NCBI GenBank assembly: GCA_964492185.1
Contig: CAZBJH010000122.1
Span: forward strand, 1 to 9,886
DNA: 9,886 nucleotides
DNA from: JAFGSZ01 sp964492185
GTDB taxonomy: Bacteria; Bacteroidota; Bacteroidia; Bacteroidales; UBA10428
Direction: 5' to 3'
Shown: positions 1-6,634 of the stretch, piece by piece
Numbering within the stretch: position 1 is the first letter of the stretch
Layout of the letters: the number at the start of each line of letters is the position of its first letter
The notes under the pieces: model-generated
The model's database searches: none
What the model was told of the DNA's origin: nothing
The model's input: the letters and a program-made list of their open reading frames with translations, nothing else
Translations under genes and position numbers: made by a program

Positions 1-26
1 GATATCGGACATTATGGACAAACACT
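1..26. repeat. Left arm of a 26-bp inverted repeat flanking the first two genes
   Basis: The first 26 bases are the reverse complement of 2551-2576 with one mismatch (25/26). The arms enclose the TM1266-like gene and the TonB receptor. The left arm lies only 14 bp from the GGAGGT ribosome-binding site of the first gene. It may extend beyond the window edge, so the true length is unknown. It could be the ends of a mobile unit or two copies of a dispersed intergenic repeat. No transposase lies between the arms. Confidence 0.8.
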
Positions 27-40
27 AATCAATCTAATCC

Positions 41-46
41 GGAGGT
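41..46 (+). promoter_or_regulatory. Shine-Dalgarno GGAGGT
   Basis: GGAGGT ends six bases before the ATG at 53. Such a clear Shine-Dalgarno is uncommon in Bacteroidota and stands out because no other gene here has one. It supports the 53 start codon. Confidence 0.7.
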
Positions 47-52
47 ATTCTG

Positions 53-307
53 ATGGAAAAGAGAATAGGAACAGCATTAATTGAGGTTAATGACCCCGAA
101 AGCGTTCACCGGCTGAACGATATTCTTACCCTGCACGCCCATATTATCTTAGGCCGCCATGGGCTGCACCGCAACAATGGCAATAATATCATTTCTCTTG
201 TTCTTGAAGGTACTACTGATGAGATCGGTTCCCTTACAGGCCATTTGGGCCGTTTAAAGGGTATCCGGGTAAAATCAACACTTTTAAAGAACAAAGAAAA
301 TGAATAA
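53..307 (+). CDS. TM1266-family putative iron-only hydrogenase system regulator
   Basis: This 84-residue protein matches the small TM1266 family (ACT/NikR C-terminal-like fold) found next to [FeFe]-hydrogenase maturase genes and annotated as a putative regulator of that system. The recognisable pattern is MEKRIGTALIEV at the start, then an LH...ILGRHGLH segment, IISLVLEGTTDEIGSLTGHL in the middle, and a closing GIRVKSTLLK strand. Length is normal for the family and no DNA-binding domain is visible, so ligand sensing is a family-level guess. The start is fixed by GGAGGT six bases upstream. The gene overlaps the receptor gene by 8 nt, so the two are probably co-translated. Maturase genes such as hydE, hydF and hydG are usual neighbours but are not in the window. 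Confidence 0.85.
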   Translation: MEKRIGTALIEVNDPESVHRLNDILTLHAHIILGRHGLHRNNGNNIISLVLEGTTDEIGSLTGHLGRLKGIRVKSTLLKNKENE

Positions 308-2522
308 AAACAGAATTTGCTTTTTTACCGCTATCCTTATTACTGTTTTTTCTTCCGTAGTTTACGGACAGACCTACGTTTCCCAAGAGAATGAAACTGA
401 TTCGGCAAGCTTCTTTTCCTCCCCCATCCCCCTGGGAGAAATTGTCGTATCCAGCCTCCGGGTAAACCGTCATGTGAAAGAACTGCCAACTTCCCTGGCT
501 GTGGTGGGAGCTTATGATTACCAACGGCAATCGGCTTTTACCCTTTCCCATGTGCTGGCCGGTGAACCCGGCATTTCCATGGGAAGTGACGGGGTTTGGG
601 CGACCAATATCAATATTCGCGGGTTAAGTGAAAAACGACTTGTTACCCTGATTGATGGCAACCGCGTGGAAACCGCCACTGACCTGACAGCCTCGCTCAG
701 CATGGTTGATGTGAATGACATCAGGCGTGTTGAAGTCATTAAAGGAGCACAGTCATCGCTATACGGCACAGGTGCTATGGGAGGCATTGTGAATATAATA
801 ACAAAAGATGGTAGTTTTGCCGGCAAACCTTACCTGTCAGCAAATATCATATCCGGATACGCGTCGGCTAATAACCTGTTTAACGGCCATGCTGCCATCA
901 ATACAGGTTCGGAAAAATGGTACCTCAGGATCAGCGGGGCCTACAGCAATGCCAACGATATACAAACACCCGAAGGTGTTTTGCCCAACAGCGGGTTTAC
1001 AACAAACAATATCAAGGTAAAATCCGGATTTAAACCTTTTGCCAGTCACGTGTTTAAAATACAATACCAGCATAACCATGCCACAGATGTTGGTATACCG
1101 GGAGGCGCTGCCTTCCCCGGTCCTGCAGAAGCCACTTACACCGATATCGGCAGGGATCTGCTGGATGCCAGCTACGAGATCACTGATATAACGAATAAGC
1201 TGGCTTCGCTTAAAATGAACTTTTTTACACAGTATATCCTGCGGGATGTAGCGATGAAACCGAACACCGTTAAAGAAACAACATTGCCTGACGGGAATAT
1301 TCAGCGTACAACACCCGAACTGTTCACCCCCACCGGCATACACCTGACGAACGGCGGACAAGTACAAAGTACATGGAACATTTCAGGTAACAACACACTT
1401 ATTGCAGGAATCGATGTATGGGCCCGTAAGCTCACTACCGACCGTGAAAAATATATCACCATAGATATTTTAAATCCCGAAGAAGAAATAATAAAAACGA
1501 ATAATGTGGAGCGTGGCGAGACCCCGATCCCGGAATCAATGTTTGGCAGTGCAGGATTATTCCTGCAGGACGAAACCCGGCTGTTAAACGATAAGCTTAC
1601 CCTGATTATCGGCGGAAGAACGGATGGGATATGGATAAAGAACAGGCAGGGTTATGATGTGGATTACCTTATTGTTAACGGCAATCGCGATGATTCACCC
1701 CCAACCCGGCGGATCACCTTTGAGGAAGGGAGTGAACACAATTATTCATGGAGTGCCAATGCCGGGTTATTATACAAGTTGTTAAACGACATGGATGTTT
1801 CGCTGAATTTCGCCCGCTCATTCAGGGCCCCGTCACTCGAAGAAAGTTACAAATACATTGACCTGGGAAATTTTGTCAGGCTTGGTGATCCGTCGCTGGA
1901 TCCGGAAAGCGGTTACTCTGCCGACCTGGGATTACGGATATGGAAACCGAAGTTTACTTTTCAGGCAGGAGCCTATGCCAACAGGCTTACCAATATGATC
2001 ATTGAAACCCCGGGCGAGTTTGTTTATACGCTGACATCAGGGGGTGTGACTGATACTGTTCCTGCACTGATCAACACGAATGTAAGCAAAGCACTGCTGT
2101 ATGGAGCTGATTTTAAATTACAGTATAATGTTTACCGGGGATTGGTATTGTTTTGCTCGATGTCCTATACCCTGGGAAGGGATACAGAAGCAGGTGAAAA
2201 TCTCCCGCAAATACCACCCCTGAAGGGACAAATGGGTGTTCGTTACACGTACCCGGGCATCGGTTCGGCAGAAATTACCGTTACCGGGGCTTCAAAACAG
2301 GATAAGATTGCTGAAGGTGAACTGGAAACTGATGGCTATACAAGAACAGACCTGGCTTTTAATTCAACAAAAATAAACCTGGGTCCTTCCGGACTGCAGT
2401 TTTTTGCCGGTATCGATAACCTGACAAATATAAGTTACACTAATCATTTGACGACTAACAGGGGGGAGATCAGTGTTGAGCCCGGCCGTAATGTTTATCT
2501 CCGGCTGAAAATTTCTTTCTGA
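300..2522 (+). CDS. TonB-dependent outer-membrane receptor
   Basis: This 740-residue receptor should take up a scarce ligand (metal chelate, cobalamin or similar) across the outer membrane using TonB energy. Residues 1-24 form a signal peptide with a hydrophobic core ending near VVYGQ. A TonB-box-like EIVVSS lies at 47-52. The plug runs to about 169 and carries the typical INIRGLSEKRLVTLIDGNRV, VEVIKGAQSSLYG and GGIVNIIT blocks. The rest is a beta-barrel with FRAPSLEE at 508-515, GDPSLDPE at 529-536, and a terminal strand ending in Phe. There is no N-terminal carboxypeptidase-like domain, so it is not a SusC-type receptor. No histidine lies between the FRAP and GDPSL boxes, so it lacks the classic haem-receptor signature. 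The ATG overlaps the upstream stop by 8 nt and has no Shine-Dalgarno, implying coupling. The substrate cannot be stated. Confidence 0.92.
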   Translation: MNKNRICFFTAILITVFSSVVYGQTYVSQENETDSASFFSSPIPLGEIVVSSLRVNRHVKELPTSLAVVGAYDYQRQSAFTLSHVLAGEPGISMGSDGVWATNINIRGLSEKRLVTLIDGNRVETATDLTASLSMVDVNDIRRVEVIKGAQSSLYGTGAMGGIVNIITKDGSFAGKPYLSANIISGYASANNLFNGHAAINTGSEKWYLRISGAYSNANDIQTPEGVLPNSGFTTNNIKVKSGFKPFASHVFKIQYQHNHATDVGIPGGAAFPGPAEATYTDIGRDLLDASYEITDITNKLASLKMNFFTQYILRDVAMKPNTVKETTLPDGNIQRTTPELFTPTGIHLTNGGQVQSTWNISGNNTLIAGIDVWARKLTTDREKYITIDILNPEEEIIKTNNVERGETPIPESMFGSAGLFLQDETRLLNDKLTLIIGGRTDGIWIKNRQGYDVDYLIVNGNRDDSPPTRRITFEEGSEHNYSWSANAGLLYKLLNDMDVSLNFARSFRAPSLEESYKYIDLGNFVRLGDPSLDPESGYSADLGLRIWKPKFTFQAGAYANRLTNMIIETPGEFVYTLTSGGVTDTVPALINTNVSKALLYGADFKLQYNVYRGLVLFCSMSYTLGRDTEAGENLPQIPPLKGQMGVRYTYPGIGSAEITVTGASKQDKIAEGELETDGYTRTDLAFNSTKINLGPSGLQFFAGIDNLTNISYTNHLTTNRGEISVEPGRNVYLRLKISF

Positions 2523-2550
2523 TATCATCCGTAGATTTTACATAATATCT

Positions 2551-2576
2551 AGTGTCTGTCCATAATGTCCGATATC
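2551..2576. repeat. Right arm of the 26-bp inverted repeat
   Basis: This is the reverse complement of 1-26 except for one base (C instead of T at the sixth base). It begins 29 bp after the receptor stop codon. It marks the end of the GC-richer block and is followed at once by another structured repeat. Confidence 0.8.
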
Positions 2577-2700
2577 CGCGTTGTTGCAAAAATTTTAAAT
2601 CCTCGGATACCTTAGTATGCTGCGGTTTAAAATTTTTGCACGCCTTGATTTCGAACATTCTGAACAAACACTTTGAGTTTATTGACAAACTCTATCTAAA
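2577..2700. repeat. Structured intergenic repeat with two inverted repeats
   Basis: A perfect 15-bp inverted repeat (2585-2599 and 2626-2640; arm TGCAAAAATTTTAAA) encloses a 26-nt centre that can form a small ATAC/GTAT stem. A second hairpin lies at 2675-2692 (GAGTTT-ATTGAC-AAACTC). The first could act as a terminator for the receptor operon, but no T-run follows the stem, so a dispersed repeat or insertion-sequence remnant is likelier. A minus-strand reading frame across it is not a credible gene. Confidence 0.6.
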
Positions 2701-2918
2701 CATTGGCCGTACCTGCATCGTATAAGGGCGGCTAATTCAATCAATTCGGATAGCAAAATATTTTAAAAATGCATATTAGGTAATTTAATCAGGTATTTAC
2801 ATTAAAAACCCAGTTAGACGATAATAGCAATATACGCACTTGTGAATATTGAAATGTTAGACTTCATAGTTAGACGCAACCGTACAAACCGAAAATACAT
2901 CATAAAGATAAAAACATC
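2701..2918. other. Gene-free AT-rich leader with three GTTAGAC motifs
   Basis: No gene is seen here. GTTAGAC occurs at 2813-2819, 2856-2862 and 2869-2875, the last 44 bases before the lipoprotein ATG. GTTAGAC fits the integron attC right-end consensus GTTRRRY exactly. A possible but poor left partner, GGCTAAT, is at 2730-2736. I could not find the paired arms that a proper attC needs. No convincing Bacteroidota -33/-7 promoter was identified, although the lipoprotein promoter must lie here or upstream. Confidence 0.4.
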
Positions 2919-3815
2919 ATGAAAATTTTTACCATTCTAATTAATACGATTATCATTTTGGTTCTTATTTTTGGATGTGAGAAAAGGGATAATGATTTAG
3001 ATATTGAGATTAAAGACGGATTTAGTCTTGTAATAAATGATTCGATTACCTATAATTCAAACTCTATTGATTTTTATGACTTTTCTTCCCACCTGGTATA
3101 TTTAAAAGCAGGTCATAATTTTACATTTTCAAATCGTGGAACATTTTCAGTACTAGTTGATAATGAATTGATTTACACTGGTCATATGTTTCCAGGGTAT
3201 TCTTCATATTTGCCTATGGGACCAGTAATTCATTGTGCACCTACTTTTTATGGTGATTATATAATACCAATAGGATTTAATCAGTTTATTGATTCAACAG
3301 GACATTCAAACAAAGACCCGAGAGATGATTCGAGAATTATTGAAGCATTAAAGAAAAGCAATCAATATAAAAAAGGATTAACAAGCGATATTCTTTCAGT
3401 TCAAAAACTATCGAATAATAAAGTGCAAATTACTTTACAATTGACCAATCTTGATTCAGAAAGTTTATTATACCTTGACCTTGGAAAAATGGGACTTAAC
3501 CTTTTTCACTATTTTACAAATGGATTAATAATCAGAGATTCCCAAAATAATTCTTACACCCACAAATTGACCGTTGAGGAACCTGAACCATGGGATTCAT
3601 GGAAAATTGATTGGTTATCTGTGTTAAAGAGTAACGAGGCTAAAACTATTTCGGTGACATATAACGATTTTGATATTATACCTTCAGGAGAATATACTGT
3701 TTTTTTTAATTATCCAGGATTAAGTTCTCAAATTGAAAAAGAAGAATTGCAGCAAAATAGCGGTAGGATTTGGCTTGGACAATTAAGTAATACTAAAATT
3801 ATTGATATTGAATAA
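2919..3815 (+). CDS. Lipoprotein of unknown function
   Basis: The 298-residue product starts with a basic, hydrophobic leader and a lipobox, VLIFGC, with the lipidated cysteine at residue 20, followed by a charged EKRDND linker. It should therefore be membrane-anchored. No catalytic motif or known domain was recognised. The middle contains an aromatic, Gly/Pro-rich stretch (MFPGYSSYLPMGPV). The C-terminus is rich in predicted beta strands and ends in SGRIWLG followed by IDIE. Residues 232-298 align without gaps to the remnant at 6879-7082, with 36 of 67 identical by hand count, so this is a real, duplicated family. The ATG follows an AT-rich stretch without a Shine-Dalgarno, as is normal in this phylum. 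AT content is much higher than in the two upstream genes. A group II intron remnant lies directly downstream on the opposite strand. Confidence 0.85.
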   Translation: MKIFTILINTIIILVLIFGCEKRDNDLDIEIKDGFSLVINDSITYNSNSIDFYDFSSHLVYLKAGHNFTFSNRGTFSVLVDNELIYTGHMFPGYSSYLPMGPVIHCAPTFYGDYIIPIGFNQFIDSTGHSNKDPRDDSRIIEALKKSNQYKKGLTSDILSVQKLSNNKVQITLQLTNLDSESLLYLDLGKMGLNLFHYFTNGLIIRDSQNNSYTHKLTVEEPEPWDSWKIDWLSVLKSNEAKTISVTYNDFDIIPSGEYTVFFNYPGLSSQIEKEELQQNSGRIWLGQLSNTKIIDIE

Positions 3816-3816
3816 A

Positions 3817-3830
3817 CTACGAAGCCTAAT
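3817..3830 (+). repeat. Conserved 14-nt 3' flank (copy 1), ending GCCTAAT
   Basis: CTACGAAGCCTAAT follows the lipoprotein stop codon by one base and recurs exactly at 7083-7096 behind the remnant of the paralogous gene. Identity between the loci stops after this motif. GCCTAAT fits six of seven positions of the integron attC left box RYYYAAC. Inferred role: cassette-end or recombination-site remnant. Confidence 0.6.
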
Positions 3831-3935
3831 CAAGTAGACGGCTGACGGACTAAAGTCCGCCAGTGCGCCTCTCACAAACTGTCCCAGACCTCTGGTCGGG
3901 GCCACTCAGCGTACGGATCACTTACCGGGCGGTTC
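3831..3935 (-). ncRNA. Degenerate group II intron 3' RNA domains (candidate V and VI)
   Basis: On the minus strand, downstream of the RT remnant, 3935-3901 reads as a candidate domain V. It has a GAACCGCC lower stem, a GTGATCCGTAC centre and a GAGTGG return arm, but pairing is imperfect. Further on is TGTGAGAGGCG, then a 9-bp stem with tetraloop (3842-3850 with 3855-3863). That stem pairs fully only as minus-strand RNA, where the odd pair is G-U; on plus it is A-C. The likely intron end is CTAC near 3831-3834, as group II introns end in AY. Extra sequence at 3875-3900, with a CCAGA-CC-TCTGG palindrome, interrupts the usual layout. The intron class is not certain. Confidence 0.45.
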
Positions 3936-4154
3936 ATCAAACAATAGGAACCGGGGACGAACCGACCAACGGGAACTCGTAACCGAAGGAAACAACATTG
4001 GACGAGCTCAGCTTTAGCTAAATAGCGTAAGGGTAAATTTATGAGGGGCTATTTTATGGTACCATGTTAACATGGATTCATATCCCCTTTTGCAAAGTAA
4101 TTCAACGGTGATTGTTGTATTCAGGATAGGACTCTGAGCAATTATTCCCTTCGG
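3936..4154 (-). other. Intron spacer between RT remnant and domain V, with hairpin
   Basis: No gene is seen. The stretch probably belongs to the 3' part of intron domain IV. It holds a perfect 14-bp palindrome at 4062-4075 (CCATGTTAACATGG), set inside outer AGGGG/CCCCT arms (about 4044-4048 and 4084-4088), giving one long hairpin. Confidence 0.4.
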
Positions 4155-4876
4155 TCATGAGACCGCCTTTGGCCAAGTTGCCCAACCCCCAAGCCTGCTA
4201 CGGCTCCACCTGAAAGCATCACGTGGATTAATACCAAGCCGAATGAGGTTTTTCCGCTTCCTCTCTCTTTTGTTACTCCCTACGATCGTGAGCTCGCCAC
4301 GATGTGGCTCGGTTCCAATGATGCCAGATACAGTACCGCAAGCGGTTACGAAGCCATCCATCCAGTTCTTTTAATTTTCCCTGGATATTGGCCAGCCGGA
4401 AATTATTGATCCATCCCCGCTGGATACTCTTAATTTTCTGTATCCGCTCATCGAAAGTCATGGGAGTAGTTTTCCGGGTTTCCTTCTTTAACATGGCTTT
4501 AAGTTGCTTCCAGCGGCTTTTCTCTACGATTAGTTGGTATTGGCCTTTTACTCCCTTTTGATAAGTTGGCACAAAGCCGTAACCCAGTATCGAGAAATTT
4601 ACCGGCCGCCGAAGGCCGCTCTTGTCCCGGTAGATTGGCAATTTTAGTTTATCCCGTAAAAAGATGTAAACTTTGTTGCATTTCTCCCTTGCTTCGCTTC
4701 TGGTTTTGCAGTAAATATTAAAACCGAGCGAAGCGAACTCGTGAACACCTTTAATATCAATAAAAATTGTGAACAATCATCGGCATAACGCACAAAGCGT
4801 AATCCCTGTCTTTCCATTTCTGTGTCCAGCTCATGTAACATGATATTGGATAACGGACTGATGGGGCTACCTTGTG
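4155..4876 (-). pseudogene. ltrA: Group II intron reverse transcriptase/maturase, truncated and frameshifted
   Basis: This is the remnant of the intron-encoded RT/maturase that supports splicing and retrohoming. Reading the minus strand, it opens at QGSPISPLSNIMLHELD, passes the RT active site VRYADDCS (YADD at 4787-4776), then thumb and maturase sequence (FSILGYGFVPTYQKGVKGQY, RGWINNFRLANIQGKLKELD, LRYCIWHHW), and finally RKRKNLIRLGINPRDAFRWS. Everything N-terminal to the QGSP block is missing, so most of the finger/palm domain is lost near 4876. At least two frame changes break the reading: one just after YADD (about 4711-4772) and one after HHW (about 4282-4320). Both coincide with extra sequence containing short inverted repeats. 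It cannot make an active enzyme. It opposes the upstream lipoprotein gene. Confidence 0.88.
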
Positions 4877-4887
4877 CAGAGTAAGTA

Positions 4888-4954
4888 ATTATGCAAAGTA
4901 AATATCTCAAACAACTATTAATCAGTAAATTCATTTTCATTTACTTCGCATAAT
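4888..4954. repeat. 16-bp inverted repeat, possible recombinase site
   Basis: The arms ATTATGCAAAGTAAAT (4888-4903) and ATTTACTTCGCATAAT (4939-4954) match at 15 of 16 bases around a 35-bp centre. The repeat sits between the break in the intron RT and the start of the integrase remnant. That position and the loxP-like arm style (ACTTCGCATAAT) suggest the crossover or end site of a tyrosine-recombinase element. This is an inference; no second copy is in the window. Confidence 0.45.
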
Positions 4955-4989
4955 AATATATTGTTTTAACTCAAATTTATTAATGATGA

Positions 4990-5334
4990 AAAATAACATT
5001 AAATGAATTAATTCTTGACCTTGAGTAAGAACTTCTAAGGCTGGGTTATACTCAGGGAAGCATGAATTTTTATCAAAGGCAATGGAAGATGCTTTTAGAG
5101 TTTGCCCAGGAACGAGATGAGGTTTTCTATTCTGAAAAATTGCGCGTTGAATTTATTTAAAAGAATTTCAACATTCTTCAAAAAAATCTTAAAGAACGCC
5201 TAAAACGAACTGAAGTTCAGAAGTTGCGTGTGATAAGAATGTTAGGTGATTTCCAACTTCATGGTTCTGTTTTACGCCGATATTATGAACATAAGAAAAT
5301 TCTTCACAACCAATACTTCATTGAAGTAATGTAA
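4990..5334 (+). pseudogene. Tyrosine site-specific integrase, N-terminal remnant
   Basis: One frame reads LNELILDLE, a TAA at 5026-5028, then ELLRLGYTQGSMNFYQRQWK and MLLEFAQERDEVFYSEKLRV, a second TAA at 5158-5160, then KNFNILQKNLKERLKRTEVQ and KLRVIRMLGDFQLHGSVLRR before the final stop. This pattern (LGY-x-x-x-S-x-x-x-Y-x-R-x-W, then LLEFA, then LRVIRMLGDFQLHG) is the SAM-like core-binding domain of phage-type tyrosine integrases. The catalytic domain with its R-H-R-Y residues is absent. Two in-frame stops (probably CAA to TAA and GAA to TAA) and the missing C-terminus make it a pseudogene. It may have mobilised part of this region. Confidence 0.7.
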
Positions 5335-5346
5335 GCGGGAAGTTAC

Positions 5347-5378
5347 AATGTACATTTTTCGGCAATTAAGAATGTACA
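5347..5378. repeat. Repeated AATGTACA pair, possible IS21-type element end
   Basis: AATGTACA occurs at 5347-5354 and 5371-5378, 24 bp apart. The first copy lies within the palindrome AATGTACATT. Spaced terminal repeats of this kind resemble IS21-family ends, and the motif lies where the integrase remnant is cut off. No istA or istB sequence is present, so this is only a possible solo end. Confidence 0.3.
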
Positions 5379-5397
5379 GTTTTTAGACAAACTAATG

Positions 5398-6015
5398 TTA
5401 GCGCACATTGCACAGACGACTGTACATATCTTTGAGAAATTCTAGATTTTGTAATTGATATTTACGAATCTTTCTAACCGCAAAATAAGATACAAAAAGT
5501 CCAATTGGTGCACCAATAATTAATCCTATAACTGATTCTTTGGAATTTAAGACCTCAATAAATGATTTATTTCCAAAGTATATATTAATGGATAAGACTG
5601 TCAAAATATAAAGTATTGGGATTAACAAAATATAAAGTTTGCTGAATTTACCTATCAACCCTCTAGATAACAATGTGATTCTTTCATTTAGCCAATCTTT
5701 TAATGGCAAGCTGAATTTGTTATTTTGAATTTTATGCCAGGTTAGCAATCCTGAAATTAGGGATATTATCGTAATTAAACCAAGAGTTGCATTATTAATT
5801 ACATATAATAAATCGTGTTGTCGATTTATTGAAGTAATTAACAAAAATACTATTAAACCAATACTTGTCAGGATTGAAGTAATTATAATGACTATGTATT
5901 TATTTAAAGTTTGTTTCGCTTTTGACTTCATTAATAAATTCAATTCATCCTTGGATTTCTGATTAATTTCATTGTCAATAGACTTCCATATTTTTTGTAA
6001 TTCTGTATTTTCCAT
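5398..6015 (-). CDS. Four-helix membrane protein, putative partner (anti-sigma-like) of the ECF sigma factor
   Basis: The 205-residue protein has a soluble, charged N-terminal region (1-38, MENTELQKIWKSIDNEINQK), then four hydrophobic segments at about 40-62, 71-92, 125-147 and 161-181, with a basic cytoplasmic-looking tail. The start lies three bases after the sigma-factor stop codon, so the two genes form a tight operon. Bacteroidota often pair an ECF sigma gene with a membrane protein starting MEN.ELQKIWK; by position this is the likely anti-sigma factor or signal transmitter. No zinc-binding anti-sigma motif (HxxxCxxC) is present and no enzyme motif is visible, so the role is inferred from context. 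The stop codon overlaps a GCGCTAAC motif at 5397-5404. Confidence 0.75.
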   Translation of the reverse strand: MENTELQKIWKSIDNEINQKSKDELNLLMKSKAKQTLNKYIVIIITSILTSIGLIVFLLITSINRQHDLLYVINNATLGLITIISLISGLLTWHKIQNNKFSLPLKDWLNERITLLSRGLIGKFSKLYILLIPILYILTVLSINIYFGNKSFIEVLNSKESVIGLIIGAPIGLFVSYFAVRKIRKYQLQNLEFLKDMYSRLCNVR

Positions 6016-6018
6016 GTT

Positions 6019-6507
6019 CTATTTATTTAAATTTTGTTTCAAAAATTCTTTAGCCCTATTAATTCTAACACCTACATTTGATTTTGAGATACCTATGATT
6101 TCAGCAATTTCATCATAACTTTTTTCTTCCAAATAAAGCAACATGATGGATTTGTCAAGCTCATCAAGATTATATATCGCCTTCAGGAGCAGTTTTAATG
6201 ATTCATTCATTGATAAATTTTCAATCACATCTGATTTATCAGATAATTCAGGTATTGTTTCCCTGTATTCTACTCGGGACTCTTTTTTAATTCTTGATAA
6301 AGAAGTATTTATTGATACAGCGTAAATCCATGAACCTATACTATTGTGATTTTTAATTGTTGGAAACGACTTCCAGAGTTGATAAATGATTTCTTGAATG
6401 TTATCTTCTCTGTCATTCTTATTTTTAAAGTAAACCAAGCTGACTTTGTGTAAAATCCCTTGATAATTTGTAAGTATATCGAGAAATTCCTCTTTCAATG
6501 ATTTCAT
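6019..6507 (-). CDS. RNA polymerase ECF-type sigma-70 factor
   Basis: This 162-residue ECF sigma factor directs RNA polymerase to alternative promoters. Region 2 spans about residues 8-78, with the core-binding segment DREDNIQEIIYQLWKSFPTI (32-51) and SIGSWIYAVSINTSLSRIKK (56-75). A linker of about 25 residues follows. Region 4 covers about 103-160, with the helix-turn-helix YDEIAEIIGISKSNVGVRIN (131-150) for -35 recognition. Length is normal for the family. The membrane-protein gene begins three bases after the stop, so they are co-transcribed, and the partner probably controls sigma activity. The ATG at 6507 follows an AT-rich run without a Shine-Dalgarno. Region-4 wording (SKSNVGVRINRAKEFL) is characteristic of Bacteroidota ECF factors. 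Targets and inducing signal are unknown; such pairs are often autoregulated. Confidence 0.92.
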   Translation of the reverse strand: MKSLKEEFLDILTNYQGILHKVSLVYFKNKNDREDNIQEIIYQLWKSFPTIKNHNSIGSWIYAVSINTSLSRIKKESRVEYRETIPELSDKSDVIENLSMNESLKLLLKAIYNLDELDKSIMLLYLEEKSYDEIAEIIGISKSNVGVRINRAKEFLKQNLNK

Positions 6508-6634
6508 ATATATTTTGGCGTATTTTTCTAATAAAGTATTCCTTGATTAGAATTTATTACAAAAAAACGGAAATATTTTTCAATCAAATTATTAATTGAC
6601 TGTATATTTGGTAGGTAATAAAGCAACGATGCGC

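Noticed and set aside
837..1367. Long minus-strand open frame inside the receptor gene
   Set aside because: It is antisense to a complete, well-matched TonB receptor, has no family pattern, and is a product of GC-rich codon usage.
1821..1908. FRAP and GDPSL boxes as evidence for a haem receptor
   Set aside because: The histidine expected between the boxes in haem receptors is absent, and similar boxes occur in many other TonB receptors.
2470..2688. Minus-strand frame across the receptor end and the intergenic repeat
   Set aside because: It spans the inverted repeat arms and the receptor's last codons, so it is a repeat-derived frame.
3864..3880. GTGCGCC on plus resembling a group II intron 5' end
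   Set aside because: The RT remnant and the stem that pairs fully only in minus-strand RNA both place the intron on minus; this GTGCG is the complement of its 3' region.
6603..6610. TATATTTG, a perfect Bacteroidota -7 box on plus
   Set aside because: No good -33 element and no plus-strand gene lies downstream; such AT-rich matches are expected by chance.
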